Positions 1 to 14,010 of a DNA stretch of 64,000 bases are shown piece by piece. The DNA is taken from contig NC_064552.1 in assembly GCF_023856365.1 (NCBI RefSeq), forward strand, positions 5,652,097-5,716,096. Reading direction: 5' to 3'. The position numbers and the translations under genes were made by a program. Source of the DNA: Brienomyrus brachyistius. Its lineage: Eukaryota > Chordata > Actinopteri > Osteoglossiformes > Mormyridae. A model generated the notes under the pieces. The model was not told the DNA's origin, ran no database searches, and saw nothing but the letters and a program-made list of their open reading frames with translations. How positions within the stretch are numbered: the stretch's first letter is position 1; each line of letters opens with the position of its first letter.

Positions 1-3000
1 CGGTCAGTTTCCCGTAATCATGCATGTGTCACTAACGTTCATTTGAAACTGCCGGATGAGTCTTTCGATCAAGGAAACAAACTAGTAAAAACGCAAGAAG
101 AACTGAACTAATTAGCCAAGCACAGGAAACTTTCAGTTTTAAAGTAGCTTGGAAAACATGAAGTAGCTCATAGGGCCTCACTGACATGGATTTCATGGGA
201 TCACATCACCCCCCCCCCACCCACCCCCCCACCCTTGTTGGCTTGGCTGATTCTAAAGGTTAAAACAAACATTCCAAAGACAGGAACCTACTGCGTAACA
301 GAGTCACATATCAGGCTCCCAAGGGGGGGGCGTTTGTTCGTAATAGGTGGATAAATTAATTTAGCACATATATTATAAGATTCAATTCGTTCTTGGCACG
401 GGGGGGGTGGGGGTTCTCCCACGGCAGCTCCAGAAATACCGGATTTAATCAAGTGCCACTTCCCAGGCGAACGCATCTGACGGAGACCCAGATTCTCCAC
501 GTAACGGGGAAGTATTCCGGAACAAACGGGGGCGCTGCATGAGCTCTGTGGGGTCGCAACTCGGCACCGTGCCAGTGGCATTCAGGCCGAAAATAATGCC
601 AGGTCCACTTCCCGAAACAGATCCGTGTCTCTGTACCCAAGGAATACTCAACCAGACAAGAGCCTTTGGATGGAGCTACCTGCTAAGCTGCATCACCAAA
701 TCAACAGCACTGGAGTTTAAACACCGGCCAAGCACGAACACATGTGTTTGTCATTCAAGACGTGCTTTTAAGACACGCCAACATACACAGCGATCCAGTG
801 ACATTTAAAATACATGACTTCCAGAAGGCTTTCGGGCAGGAAGTTTGCAGGGACAATCCGCCCGGTTGACCTTTGACGTGGTTACCTCTCATCCGAACGT
901 GTTGGAGTTCACGTCGAATATTTACCATCCGCCTCATAATGCCGCTTCTCTTAAATTTCCCAGCCGAACATCTGTTTCCTCTAAAACATCGAGTTACCGG
1001 GAAAACATCTTTCCCCCCCCCCAGCTAACAGTCACTCACATATGTTCAGCTGCGTCCAGTCCGGGGTGAGTTTGCACACAATGTACCCTACAACCAAAAT
1101 ATATTACAGCCCCAACTGTTCCATTTGGCTGCCCACTATAACAACACCCCTCTCTCTTTCAGTGTGGGTTGAACATAAAACAATTTAGCTTTTATATAGC
1201 GTAATCTTTAAAGAAAACGCAATCCACTTTTAACAATAGCAGCAATAAACAAGACCTCCCCAGTGTCTGATGACTGAGGCTTGGTTCACTGCTATACAGA
1301 ATATTTGGGGGTTATTTTTTTTTAACTTTTTTCTTTTTTTTACTCACAGCCCAGAGCAAATAATAGAAAACATAAAAGTTACTGGGTAACGTGACAAATG
1401 AACCGGGAGCATTTACTCAGACACAAGAAAAGAGGGAAGCGATTAGTTTAGAAACGTTGACTTTCAAAGGTTCAACGCAAGTAGCCCAGAACTATAAATT
1501 AACATTAAAATTTAAACCATGCCTTAAAAAGAACATTTGCCCTAGAAACACCAGCCAATTGATACAAACAAACAAAGTCTGCTCTGCGTTCCACCACAGA
1601 ATGGGCATTTCTGTCTGCTTCGTGCTCAGTAGGCATTCATACATCACCAGAACATCAAAGGCAACGTTGAAGGGACAGAATAAAACTCTTTTTATCGAAA
1701 AGAAGAAAGCTGTTCTGTGTGGGAGGGGGACAGGTCAACATCAGTAAGGGTGAGGCAGTCATTTTGTTATTTACTTATTCAGCCCAAGCTTTTATCCAAA
1801 GGAACTTATTTATTTTTTTTTTTACCAGTCAAAATTTTGAGGGGCGTCAGAGGGGAAAGGATACCGTGGCAGATTCAGGAGGCCCAGTACTTGACAGGGG
1901 CACTAGAATTTATAAAATTATACATAAAACTGGGTGGGGGGGGCAAGGCTAGAGGAGCCTGGATATTTTGCTCAAACAGCTCTTTGCTTGTGGCTCAGTA
2001 GTTCACCAGGAGGGCCTCCAAAACGCGACCAGTTACGGCCTAATCTGGCCCAGAAAGTGCATCTCCTGGGGACGTGAAAAGGTGGAACTTCCAGGAATAA
2101 TCCCTATTCATAGCGCCGGTGTGGGTGGAGTTCTGGCTCGAGGTGTTACGGAGGTGAGCGCGAACCGTCGGACAGCCCGGTTAATCCCATTCCACCTCCC
2201 CCACCAGCTTCCCCCCTGCTCCGCGCTTATCAGATCGCTCTGAGCTCACGAGCAGCCAAAAGCCAAGTGCGTAGGCCGCACTGCTTCCTGTGCCGGTTAT
2301 TAAATGCTGTTATTGTAGGCCGGCTGAAACGTTAGCTCCATCTCAGCCTCCAGGGTCCATTAAAATATCCATGAGCCCAAGATGGCAAGCAGGCAGGTCA
2401 ACAAGCACCTTCAGAACAACACAGACTCTGGTTAAATATTAAACACCGGATGTTCAGGTACCATGAGAGGCTGTTCTTTGGGATCCGGAATGAAACTGCG
2501 CAGCCTCTTCCGACTATCAGTTGGACAGAGAGGAGAGTGGGACAAATTCCATACCCAAGCCTGTACACTCATTAGCACTCAGGCTAATGGTTACCGCGTC
2601 ATGTTCCTGAGTGCCAACCGAGTGCAATCCTATTGGCTGGAAGCGGTCAGCTGACAGAACAGCACCAGAGGGCAGCTTGAGCATGAAAGTCATGCAAGAT
2701 TTCCCCTCTTTGTGTGACTGACCACGTCCATAAATCCGTGCGTAACCCTGAGCTCTCACTCTAGTTTAAAAACAGAAGCTCGACTTAACACAAAAAAAAC
2801 TACATGACACGCTGTTAAATTAGAATTGATATATCGACTAGGAGCACACAGCAAAACACTTACACTGCTTCCATATATCAAAGACAGTAGCCATTTTAGT
2901 GTCTTCTGGTTTTGAAAAGCGCTGCATCCGTTTTATGTATTCACAATTTAATTTTATACTGTATTTGTACAAGACCTGCTTAAGGGGCCTCAGCTTGGGT

Positions 3001-6000
3001 ATGTCATGGTTGTCTTCTCGCAGAAGGCAGCTAACCTGCCCGAGTGGAATGACCATCCACTTAATTACATTATATTATATTAAATACAAACTCTGGAAGT
3101 GACTCGTGGCTACAAGCCTCCACCACACGGCTAAATTATTAAACGCAACAGAACTGCGAGTGCGATGGCTTTCGCAGCTGTTTGTCTCCTCCAGTCTGCC
3201 ATATTTCTTTCGCCCCCCCCTTGCACGTTTCCCTTAAGAGTCGCTGGCTTTAAATTGGGTCTCGATGCTTCCTGATGCTCTGAGGAAGTAGACTCAACCT
3301 CCCTGTCTTAACAGCCTTCGCTAAACCTTCATACCCTCCCCCCTCCCCCACCCCCCGCCATCCGGAAAAAAATCAATTTGGAAAATAAGCTCCCGATGAA
3401 GTCGTAAGTGACAGCACAGTAAAAATGGACCCCACCTCACCCGCCTTCTCCGGGGGGGACGGCGTGTGCCTGTAATCTCCGGCAAGGTAAACAGACTCCT
3501 TCAAGCTTGGAGCCTGAAGACAGCAGAACTGCAGGTACAAACCCCCCATTCAGAGGGTCGCCGTCACACGCTCAGGGTAACTGTCCCCTACGACTGGCCG
3601 CCTTCTATGTTACCACCACTTTCCTCAAATCAGTCAATAAACAGGGCAGTTAAAATGCTAAATTGATGCTGTTAAATATTAATGACAAATGTGGGGGGGG
3701 GGGGGGGGGGGGATCATTATGGACAGAGAAGCATTCTGGGCCCAGTGGACTTTTACGTATTTGTGCCGGAAGACACCGGCAAAACGGCAGCATTAGCTCG
3801 CTACCGCTAACGCTGGCGCACATCGTTGCAGAATGAAGTCAGAAAGCGATTAATGTCTTGTTTATCCAGTGTGCCGCTATCCTCTTCCAGCGACCTGCAG
3901 CTATGTCGGCCAGGAGGCCAGGGTTTTCCAGGATCGAGCCTGCAGACAGTTTGTCCAGACGCCGCCTACTCCGTGACCTTTCCAGGGATATCGGGCTGCC
4001 TTCCCAGCATTCCCAGGCTGCCCAACTTTCCGGCAGTTACTCTCACTAGGAGTCTGCGGTTGCTCCCTGACCTGCTGCTGCTCCCTGATTGGTCTGCGTG
4101 TCCGTCGGGTCGTACCACGCCTACCTGTTCCACAGGGGTGTACCACCTCCATGGTGGACGGTATCAGACATTCACGCCTGCTCCACACGTGGCCTCACTT
4201 CTCCACACTGCAAATCATGCTAAACCTGAATCACAGCGATGAGTCAGTTCTAAATACGCCACAGTGATTAATAATCCTGCGCTTGCTTTTTCTGACAACT
4301 TCTTATTTGGTAAAAAATAGGCAGTGATCCCGGGCCCACAGTCTAACCAACACCGCTGTTTCTGATCTGATATTACTGTATCTACAGTGTGGCTCAGTAT
4401 GTCTACATGTATCTAGTTAATTTCTATTATCAGCTAATCAATGATAGGAAAGGAAGAAAATGGGTTATTTTAAATCAGGCTAAGAGTAAATAGTAAAGCT
4501 AAAAGAATATCTGAATAGCTCTGACTCTATGCGACTTACATGGCAAACATGCACAGAAGGAACCGGAAACAGCGTCGAGTCAAAACGTCCCCCCCCCTTT
4601 TTTTTGTTTTTGCCACTTTCCGGCCAAGTCAATTTTCCCTCACGCCTGTGCATGTGCCGGGGGCTAAATAACGGCTCTGTGAGCAGCACAGCGCCACCCG
4701 GCTGTGAGCAAGAGAGGGTGCGCAAGGACAGAGAGCGGCAGGCTGGCGAACGGAGGGAGGGAGACGGAGGGAAAAAAGAAAAACAAACCTGCCCCCCCCC
4801 GGTGGGGGAGACACCCATCGCAGGGCAAACAGAATGACATCCAGCAGGACTGGGGTGCCGCCCGTAGTCAATCTACCCTCTTCAAAAGCCTCAGAATAAG
4901 ACCCCAATTTACAGGACTGCCAACTTCCACGCATTCGGACTCACACGCTCACACGAGAAATCTCACGGCAAGTCTATATCATCCCATTATAAACCTAAAA
5001 TGAGCTACATCAAAAGCGTTGGGGTAGTTTGCGAACCCAACAGACTATTTACAAGCTAATAAACTCTTACATACGTACAGGAAAATGTATGCAGACTTGT
5101 CTCAAATTATAAATCTGACGCCAGTCAGCCGACCCTGAATTTCTCTCTGTCCGCGTGCCCAGCCCAGGCACGGTGCTCACTGGGGCTCGGACGACCCCGA
5201 ATGATGGAACTGTACAGCCGCGCGTGAGAGAAGCGGCCATATTCTGTTTGAAGCTATTAAGCACAGAGCAAAACAAAGAGAAAGCCGCTGCTTCTGAGGC
5301 GTTCCGGGGTCCGGCGGAGGGAAGACTCCTCGTGACACGATGTGAACTCAGTGCACTTGACGGTGCATATTCATGAATGTTCGCCACACAAAAAAGCCAC
5401 TGTTCATATACGGAATAAAACTCAAACACACGCACACAAAAGAGCACAGGAGGGGACCTTAACCTCTGAATGGGTGTGTTTGGCCCCGGGCCCAGGGTGG
5501 GACAGCCATATCCATATCAGCACACCCTACTTCCTCATCCGAGGATTGGATCAGCTGAGCACACGCACGAGGAAACCGGCCAATCGCGGCTGTTGTTACT
5601 CCCCCACCCACCCAATCAAAAGGAGGCCACAGAGGTCAGTGTGAGACGACAATAACGAGATATGAATAGATAAGTAGATATTCTGTGGTGAGAAATTGCA
5701 ACCAAACTCTGCAGGCAGAGCTACAGAATAAATTATTGATAAAAAATTTTGCCTCTTTCGGGGGAAAAAAAAAAGTCAGAGCATCCTGACAAAGTCACAC
5801 TCATTCACAGAGAAGTTTGTGATACGGTGAAGGTGTTACGGAAAGAGAAAACGTGTCAGGCCACAAGCCGCAGATCAGGAGGAAAGGAGAGGGAGACGAT
5901 GACAGACCATCTGCACTACTCCTGCAGGAGGGACCCGCAACGTCCCTGCCACATGCGGGGAGGAGGAGACGACAACCGGGGGACAGGCTGTCCGGGTCGC

Positions 6001-7394
6001 ATCCTATGAGAGATGCCTTCTGGGCACAGCACCCAGGGCATCTTGGGAAATCAGACTGACAAATCCCGGGTCCCGGGCACACACACCAAACGAAACACAC
6101 TGGCATGCTAACTTCAGATCTACACTACAGAACTACAGACGCGCGATATATCACTCAATATATCGGTATCGGTAAATATTCGTAAAAAAAATCGATTCAT
6201 CCTCGTTGGTCTGATGTGTCAATTGCAACCGATATTGCCGGGCAATATTTAAACTTTAGTCAATGCTCAAAGTTAGCAGCACCAGAGCTAATGACATAAC
6301 TACTAAGAAAAAAAATCGAGCTGACTGCATCGGACGATCTGCCTTTTCTGTACCGGAGGATGAGGTCCTTGGCTGATGTCTCACTGCCTGCATTACATGA
6401 TTTGGTTGCTACAAGAAACGACACCAACATCAGTTTCACTACGAATTTGTGCAGCTCGGCTGTTATCGGAATCAGTAATATGAAACGTTGGTTAAAGTGT
6501 CCATATGGATCTACCACTAATGCTGAAGCCTCCATATTCATGCCTACTAGCATTTCACTTGAATATGACAAGAATCGGGTGACGGGCTTCTTCAGAAATT
6601 GGCCTTATGACCACTTGATTCTTGTTCAAGCTCACACTGCTATATGACCAGCGCGTGAAGCCAAAACACCCTACAGGACAATCAGGGTACTGCGTGTACA
6701 CTGAGCCCCAGAGGATATAAAAAAAAAAAAGCCCAACGCCCTCCACTGCACATTAAAAGTAAACATTATGTTATCCTTAAACGGCATCGTGCCTTTCCGG
6801 GAATCTGGCCCCAAAAAGTTTTCCAAGCAATAAAGCGATCAGATGTTAGGTAACGGCCATCTTCTGTCTTAGTCATTGTTTAAAGCTGACTCAGAAGACA
6901 GCGTGTCCTAGAAGAGGAAGGCAAACAAGTGAGATCACATCCTCTTTGGGGGGCTGCCCTCTGTGGCTGGGTGGGGCGTCTATGTCAGCCGCCCGGTGAG
7001 AACGGGATGGGGACAAATGTGACAGGACGCCCCCTGGGGCCAGTGGGCGAACAAGCACCCTTTTCCCACATCCACTTCCTGGCCCGGAGAGAATATTTTG
7101 CTTCGAGAAACTGAGCATCCAGCAAAGATGAATGAAGAGAGACGGCAGGTCTGCAGACAGCTGGAGCTGTGCAGTTTACAGATGGATGGGTCTGAGATCC
7201 ATGCGGAGACTGACCTCAGGCCTGACCGTAAATCCATAAATACACCCGATGAAGCAATGCTGAACTAAAAGCACCCTGTGTAACACAGCAAATATAGGCC
7301 TGGCACTGTATTGGTCATTACCTTGTCATTACAGTATACATACACATGTGTGTAAACTGTGCAAATACATACACTTTCGTATACATGTCTTCAT
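1..7394. other. gene-free region, inferred far end of ptpre intron 1
   Basis: No open frame here resembles a known protein and none is supported by splice sites. Visible content is simple sequence: poly(C) at 209-218, poly(G)20 at 3693-3712, and a poly(C)/poly(T) junction near 4590. There is also a diverged TTTATCCAAAG repeat at 1765-1810, and a block at 6140-6250 with repeated tatcggt motifs that may be a decayed mobile element. Assignment to a ptpre intron is inferred only from synteny. Confidence 0.4.
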
Positions 7395-7640
7395 GGGGAT
7401 TCTCCACCATTCATTTCTATGGGAAAAACTCTAATCCCAACAATAATGACCTCAACCCCCACCCAGCTCTAACCTTAAGCACAAGCATCCAAACACAATA
7501 CAAGACTTTTTTTTTTTAGTTTTTTGATTGTAGTCACAGATTTTTTTTATAAAATTGAGTTTCCCTTTGTGGGGACCAGCAAAATGGTCCCCACAACATC
7601 AAAACAACAGGTTTTTCCACAATGTAACATACACATAAAC
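7395..7640. repeat. interspersed repeat with paired GTCCCCAC motifs
   Basis: It contains attcatttctatgggaaaaa, then gtggggaccagcaaaatggtccccacaa and a CA tail, a layout I recognise from a common fish interspersed repeat. The copy here leads directly into the poly(C)/(CA) tract. A related fragment is at 52990-53065. Confidence 0.6.
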
Positions 7641-7718
<78 letters not shown>

Positions 7719-7732
7719 AACACACAAAATTA
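7640..7732. repeat. poly(C)18 followed by (CA)n microsatellite
   Basis: There are 18 C residues (7640-7657), then more than 25 CA dinucleotides with three CAAA interruptions at the end. Both are purely simple sequence. Confidence 0.97.
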
Positions 7733-7820
7733 CCCAGTAACAGGATGTGACACTTGTGTTGCGACACATCCCCCCATGAATGAATGCGGGATCACCCACC
7801 ACCCAAGGGAGATTCTGGAG

Positions 7821-8395
7821 TAGGGGTGTGACGAGATCTCGCGATATTACAACATGGCGAGATTTCTCGTAGGAGTGGAAGGCGGTCTCGCAAAGGCACT
7901 GCGAATCAGCTGCTGTAAGCGTGTCGGCGTCTGACGAAATTACCATAGTAGACGCTCCAGACACTTTTAAATCTTTTCTGTGGCAGAACCATCTGTAAGC
8001 ATTTTAGCAAAATAATGTCGTACACAGCGGCTAATGCTACTACTACGCAAAGGCATTTGCAGCAGCATCAGAGATCTTTACTTAAATCCACTGCACCGGT
8101 GAAGAAAACATTAAAAATAAGTTTTATGTTTGTTATTTATATTGTTTTATTTATATTCTATTTTATGTTCAATTGAGAAGTCAGATAGGAGAGAAGCCTG
8201 TCATTTGAGTTTGTGGTGAAATATTTAAAATATTTTATCATACATCTGCATTATTTAGCATTTTTCGTCTTTCAAATTAATCAAATAAAAGGCTGCTTTC
8301 CAGTAATATATCTCCTCTTTGAAGTTTTCCTTAAAATATTGTGAAAAATATCATCGTGTCTCGTCTCGTGGGCTGAGTATATCGTCACACCCCTA
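7821..8395. mobile_element. non-autonomous hAT-like element with 8-bp target duplication
   Basis: Terminal inverted repeats taggggtgtgacga (7821-7834) and tcgtcacaccccta (8382-8395) are perfect over 14 bp. They are flanked by identical 8-bp direct repeats ttctggag at 7813-7820 and 8396-8403. The length is 575 bp with no transposase frame. An 8-bp duplication is the hallmark of hAT-superfamily insertion. Confidence 0.88.
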
Positions 8396-8754
8396 TTCTG
8401 GAGCGATGAGAGAAAAGACATATCTACACAATGTCCCAGCACACGGCAGGCCTCCGGCTAATCAGGGCCGCCGATCGACGGGGCGAGGACCTGCTTCTTC
8501 TACAAATGGCGATGACAATCTATTGATCCCCCCCCCCCCCCAGTGAGGACCACCCTTCAGGAAACCGCCCAGTAAACACTGGGTCCCATTAGCAGCTCGC
8601 TCAGAAAACCACAGCGGACGTACGGACCGCAGAGCCAAAGCCCGTGACAAAACGACAAGACGACAAGCACAGCGTGGGGAGATGGTGGCATTCCAGAGCA
8701 TTTTTTTAAAGAGACGACACTGGGGACACTGCCTTTTAAATGGAGGGTGATACT

Positions 8755-8960
8755 GGGGCTCACACCTGCAAGATCACGTGTTCAAATCCCACCTCTGCCC
8801 TGTGTCGGCCCCAGCTGAACGCTGCATGGCCCCTTGGGCGCTGCCTAGAATCGCCCCCACGTTTAGCCAAACCGACATCTCTGCACTGCCCAAAGTGTGT
8901 GATTGCGTGCATCTGCCTTGCAATGCACCGGCATCCTCTCCCCATGAGCATGAACGGTGC
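8755..8960 (+). repeat. tRNA-derived SINE fragment
   Basis: The sequence ctcacacctgcaagatcacg followed by tgttcaaatcccacctctgc resembles the A/B-box head of the SINE family also seen near 47.5 kb. The B box is at about 8779-8790. The body is decayed. Confidence 0.45.
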
Positions 8961-10754
8961 CCACTGTGACTGTCAATGACGATGGGGGGGGGGGAATAAC
9001 TGATGCCACAACAAATATTACAGTCAGTCCTTGGCACAAATGAAAACATATACACAGCTCAGGGTGAAGTGTAGGGTACTGTTCACAGATCTGACATCTT
9101 ACAAACCAGCAGGCGGGGGCCGACTCCTGGGAGAGGGGCATGGATGAATAAACGAAGATTCCTGATGTTTTGTGTTATACCAGCAGTGGGGGTTGAGCTG
9201 GGGGAGGCGAAGCTTAGTTTGTAGATCCTGTGGAGGGGGGCAAACCCGACTGGGTTAAACCAACCAGCGACTGACAGCATGATCAAACAAACTAGCTGCC
9301 GGGTCTCCCCAGTATCGTTTTACCTCATCATTACCCATCAGGTATTTAACTGGCTAAATCGGGAGGAGTGTTTGGGGGTCGGCATGGGAACAGCCGAGGA
9401 GGAGGAGGAGCCCTGAAAAATCCCTCTCTTACTCGTCAGAAAGCAGGTGACATCTTGCAGCAGATGCTGCGATTACTGTGGTAACAGGAAGTTCTGAGAA
9501 GCACCAAACCACTGTGACTGACCCCCACCCACCCCCCCCCAAACACATTACAACTGACAATGTCTAAGGGAAAACCGAAAGTAACACCTATGTATAATTT
9601 TGAACTTTTGGTGTGGTCGCTTTCCTAATCTCGAGAACACTTTTTCTGCGGGGGGGGGGCACATTCCCTCCTCTCATCATGGCAGGGAGGGGGGGGATCG
9701 GAGTGGGCAGCAGTTCACACAAAGCAGGCCTCCACCGACACAACTTCAGAACAGACCCACTACAGGCACTGACCAGCTAAGACCCCCGATTTTGTCAGGT
9801 GCAAACCAGTAGCTGGCATGAGACTGAGCTGCTCACCGCAAAGCTGAATGCATCCGGGGCAGGAAACCGGAAACGTCGCCTTGCTAGTCGTCCAGCGCCA
9901 ACGTGCTGGTGTCACTGACCGGCCACGCCATCCGCATGCCGCTTCTGACACGTCCCGCGGGACCTTCTGTCCCGAATTAGCCGTCCGGCGGGCGCCGCCA
10001 GAACTCTGCAGCCAGAAATGCGACAGGGAGGGGTGGCCATACACGAGACAAAGGGCCCATTTTTATCTGCCAGCCCGGAACGAGAGCACCAACGCATCCA
10101 CCTACTGCAGGAATTCCCGCGTGCGGCCCACAGGTGCAACTACAAAGGCACGTTGTCGCGACGGGAGAGGGCCATGCGACGGTCCCTTCCTGCAGCCCCA
10201 GCGAATTCCTCAAGTTCCGCACTCGCTGTGTGCAAACTACATGCCCCCACCGCTGACCCTCTTAGCCTCATTAAACCCATTAACAGCCATAAACATAAAT
10301 ACTCTCAAGCTTAAGAGAGAGTGTCTGCAGAACAGGAACTGTACCTAGCAGTAGAACAGCAGCACCAGTGCATTGTGGGTATAGAGGACAACGTTTACAG
10401 TTTCCTTTTACAGTCAAAGCAGAATGTGCTCACAGGGGCTGTAAAATGACCACCTATCCATCATCAATAATTGTGTATCCAGAAACGACAGACTGTAAAA
10501 TATTTTTTCAGGGATAATACGATAAAAAATAATAGAGAAAGAAAACAGCATTATCAGTTTCAAAAGTCACCCATTACTGCATCCTGCAAGCCTTTATCTA
10601 GTACAAGGTCGTGAACAGCCGGGATGGCATCCCCGGGGGCAGAGGGCATAGGGCGGGGGGGGGGGGATCAAGCCAATTTCCAAATGCACTATTAAAATAA
10701 ATTACTTCGGATTTTAGCACCTCATTTCACTGCACAAAAATTTTTACATTTGGA

Positions 10755-10900
10755 CAGTAGGAGACAGTGTGTACCTCAGTGGGTTAGAACACTGTGCCTG
10801 TGATAGGAAGGTTATGGGTTCAGATCCCAGAGTCGCACTAGGGACCGGCTGGCTCTTCCACTGTATGCTGCTTCGAATTAAAGTGTAACTGCAGGACAAA
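10755..10900 (+). repeat. tRNA-derived SINE
   Basis: It has an A-box-like tacctcagtgggttagaac (about 10772) and a B-box ggttcagatcc (10817-10827), in the spacing of a pol III tRNA promoter. A non-tRNA body follows. No cloverleaf 3' half is present, so it is not a functional tRNA gene. Confidence 0.65.
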
Positions 10901-13900
10901 AATACCATCCGTTCAGAACCAGGAAAAATGTCAATTATCAAAACTGGGATTAATAAAAGATATACTGCACTACAAAAGGTGTATTACAGGAGTTTACTAG
11001 GCTATGATTCTGTCACACAGCACCCAGCAGAGGAAGGTGTGATTACACCATATTTCTTACTGGTCCGGTGGCTTACAAGATGGTTAACTGGTCGGCACAA
11101 ATTTGTTAACGGTTTGACAAGGAGGACATGCACTGCTCCTCCCCCTGAGGAGGAGCCGGATCCCATCCCATCCCACACAGAACAGGGCACAAGGCCGAGG
11201 TACAGAATGATCAGGTTTGTGAACCTGGCACAACCAGTCCCGCCGTTAAACCAGTAAACAGGACCGTGCAAACCCAGAAGGTGAGGAATGCACAAAAAAC
11301 AAGGACCAAGTTGGCCGAACAAAGCAGAGCCACTGGGATTACTGCGTGATTATTTCGGAATCCGGATTACGGAAAACACAGACGTGGTCTGGAGTGCCGA
11401 CTCCGGGGACGTGAAAAAACAACAAAGATTTCGGTTTCTGTGCAAAGACCCCCGCTGCCATTATCAAAGACCACCAATTTCTAGCAGGGTTGTGGCTACA
11501 GAAAAGCTTGCCAGGTCCCCTGGAATTGGGGACAATGACATGACAACACAATAGCCTGCTGGACCCCAGGGCCATTTCAGTGCTCGACCCGATTTGCTAT
11601 TTGGTACCGGTACTGTGAGGCTGCCAAGCTACATAACTGAGAAGCACTTCATATACACGCTGTAAGAAGCTAAGAGAGAGGTCACATGACCTGCACTGTT
11701 AAATATACAGTCATGGCCAGCTGCACAAACACGTGATTCTCATTTCTGATTGGGCGAGAGCCGGGTTCACGCAGGGACTCGCTACCCCAGAGAAATGACG
11801 CCCCTAATCACGGAATGAAAATCCGTCTATCTGTGCCAGCCCGAAAGAAGCGGATCGGTCGCGCCTCGTGGGCCCCGAGCCCTGGGCGGTATGAAACATC
11901 AGGAGCCAATCAAACGGCTGCGGCTTCTCTGCATCGATTGCGATTCCCGTGTTAAATGTTTCAACTGACCATCTCAAAAATATTCAGGTCCCTAAAGGTG
12001 TATTTGGAAAAAAAAAACCCATGAATCTAAATATTGTCGTCAGTCTGAATTGGAATTCTTAAGGTGCGTCATTCATTTTGCACCAAGACCCTGTACTGGA
12101 TAAGAGGTTATGGAAATCGAATGGAACGCTAATTAATTAAACATGAAATAAATGCAATTTGCAAGGTCGGCAGGCCGCTAAACATTAGCGGAGTCTTTAA
12201 TAAGACGGAGAGAGCGGGATCTGCGTCGATGCGTTACGCACTTGCAATTAGAAGAGTTTTCTGAACAGCGTCAAATCAAAGGGGCTCACAGCGGTCCGAA
12301 GTGTCCCTGGTGCGTCAGTGTGGGCTGCAAGTTTTGGAAACAGCCCTTTCGGTTTTCTTTCTAGCCAGGGAATTTTGTAAACAAACAAGCTGGGGGAAGG
12401 GGGGGTATTGAGGAAAGGGGGGGGGGGAGGGCGGTGGTTTCCTTTGCCCCCCCGGGGACAGTGGGTCAGTGCTGCAAGGCTGAGAAGAACGTCATACGGC
12501 CGCTTGAGACCACGGAAGTCCCAAAACGGGCACGCGTTTGATCTCGACGGGTCAGAAGGTCAGAGGATTCGGTCGCCATCTTGACCCACCGTCAAACCGG
12601 CACCATTCCGGGCCCCTTAAGGCGCAACACGAGACTTCGCTTTACGCGGGAAGACCTTCGCGGCCTCTTAAACAGGTACGTGGCAGGAACGTGGCAGTAA
12701 CCACGGTAACAGACACGACCCTACATTATTTATCAGCATTCGCCCGGAGCGATGAGCGCGATATGGACGGAACGGCGAGACACGGGGGTGGAAGGAGAAC
12801 ATAAGGAAACACAGGAAAACAAAACAGGCTTTGGGGCTCAGGAAGGGCGGGGGCAGCATGGGCATGTGTTCTGGGCCAGAGAACAGGAAGGGGCCACTTC
12901 TATATTATTAGGGATAAAGCACAGGCGACCCCAATAGAACCATACAAAGCAGCACAGGAAGAACCTTATCCAGCAATCGGTTCCTTCGCAGAATCGGAAC
13001 CACCAACTCTGCACAGTCTGTGGGCCTCAGGATGACATGACACAGTGACTCTGCCCTGCCGTGTCCCTCCCTTCCCGGCCGGAATTCCGGACCCTCTGGA
13101 GCGATGAATTACAGGCAGCTCGGAGTGGAAATTCCAAGGATGCCTCAGTGAGCAGAGGCACAGCACGCGGCCGTAACGCCCCTAGGATAACGCCGGGTAC
13201 CGCGTCGCCGGGACGTAAAGCCAAGCCGGGCTGACCAGCACCAGGGTGCGTCACGCGGCACGGTCCCGGTGACCTGGCGAGTGGCACCGTCCAGAGCGGC
13301 GACTCTACACCGAGGCCTTAAGGACGTGTCGCTCATGAATATTTAACAGCAACAGTGGAGGCCATTCACCGTCACACGCTTAACGTCCCAGGTGAAATTA
13401 GACAAGCCACAGCCGGCAGTAGGAAGTGGTTGGCACTTGTTCGCCGGTGAGATTGGGGAGGTTTGATCTGAAGATGGAAAGTAAGGGGGTGAGTAGCCAT
13501 GGCAGCAAGAGGTCAAGCGCGGAAGTACAGACCCACCCCCAAGATATCAACGACGTCTGGGCCACCTCTGTCACGCCGTGCATGGGATGCCCCCCCCCAT
13601 GACGGTAAATCAGGTGCCGCCGTTCTTTGCAGCCTCCCACGGCGGCTGGGGGAGCAGCCAGGCATGCATTGCCCCTTCAGTTCATGAGCTCCTGGGTCCT
13701 GAAGGTCGCAGACATGCCGGGAGGGACCGAATGGGCACGTGCCTCCCGAACCCCCCCAAGGCACAGAGCAGAGGCCGGTCATTCTAGCCAACCCTGGAGA
13801 CAGACCGGCTCACAACAGGACCGCTGGACGGGTCCCAAAAGCCAGCCGGGCCCAACCCCCGCCCCCCCAGCCCCCCCACCCCAATGGACCATCTGATCCT

Positions 13901-13950
13901 AAAAGTGCTCTGCTGTCCTGATGCATTTCAGAATATTCAGTGTGTGGACT

Positions 13951-14010
13951 GTGCGATCTGTACCTGCGCGATCTGCACCTGCGCGATCTGCACCTGCGCG
14001 ATCTGTTTCT
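13951..14010. repeat. 15-bp tandem repeat, four copies
   Basis: Copies of gcgcgatctgcacct start at 13951, 13966, 13981 and 13996 and are identical except at three positions. Confidence 0.92.

Noticed and set aside
7599..7964. Cys-Val repeat frame on the minus strand
   Set aside because: Translation of the (CA)n microsatellite.
9848..10348. 166-codon open frame
   Set aside because: No domain and no start context. Overlapped by open frames on the other strand.
10755..10900. Functional tRNA gene
   Set aside because: A- and B-box-like motifs are present but there is no complementary acceptor stem or T-arm closure. It is a tRNA-derived SINE. The same holds for 43.5, 47.5, 53.4, 55.3 and 60.6 kb.
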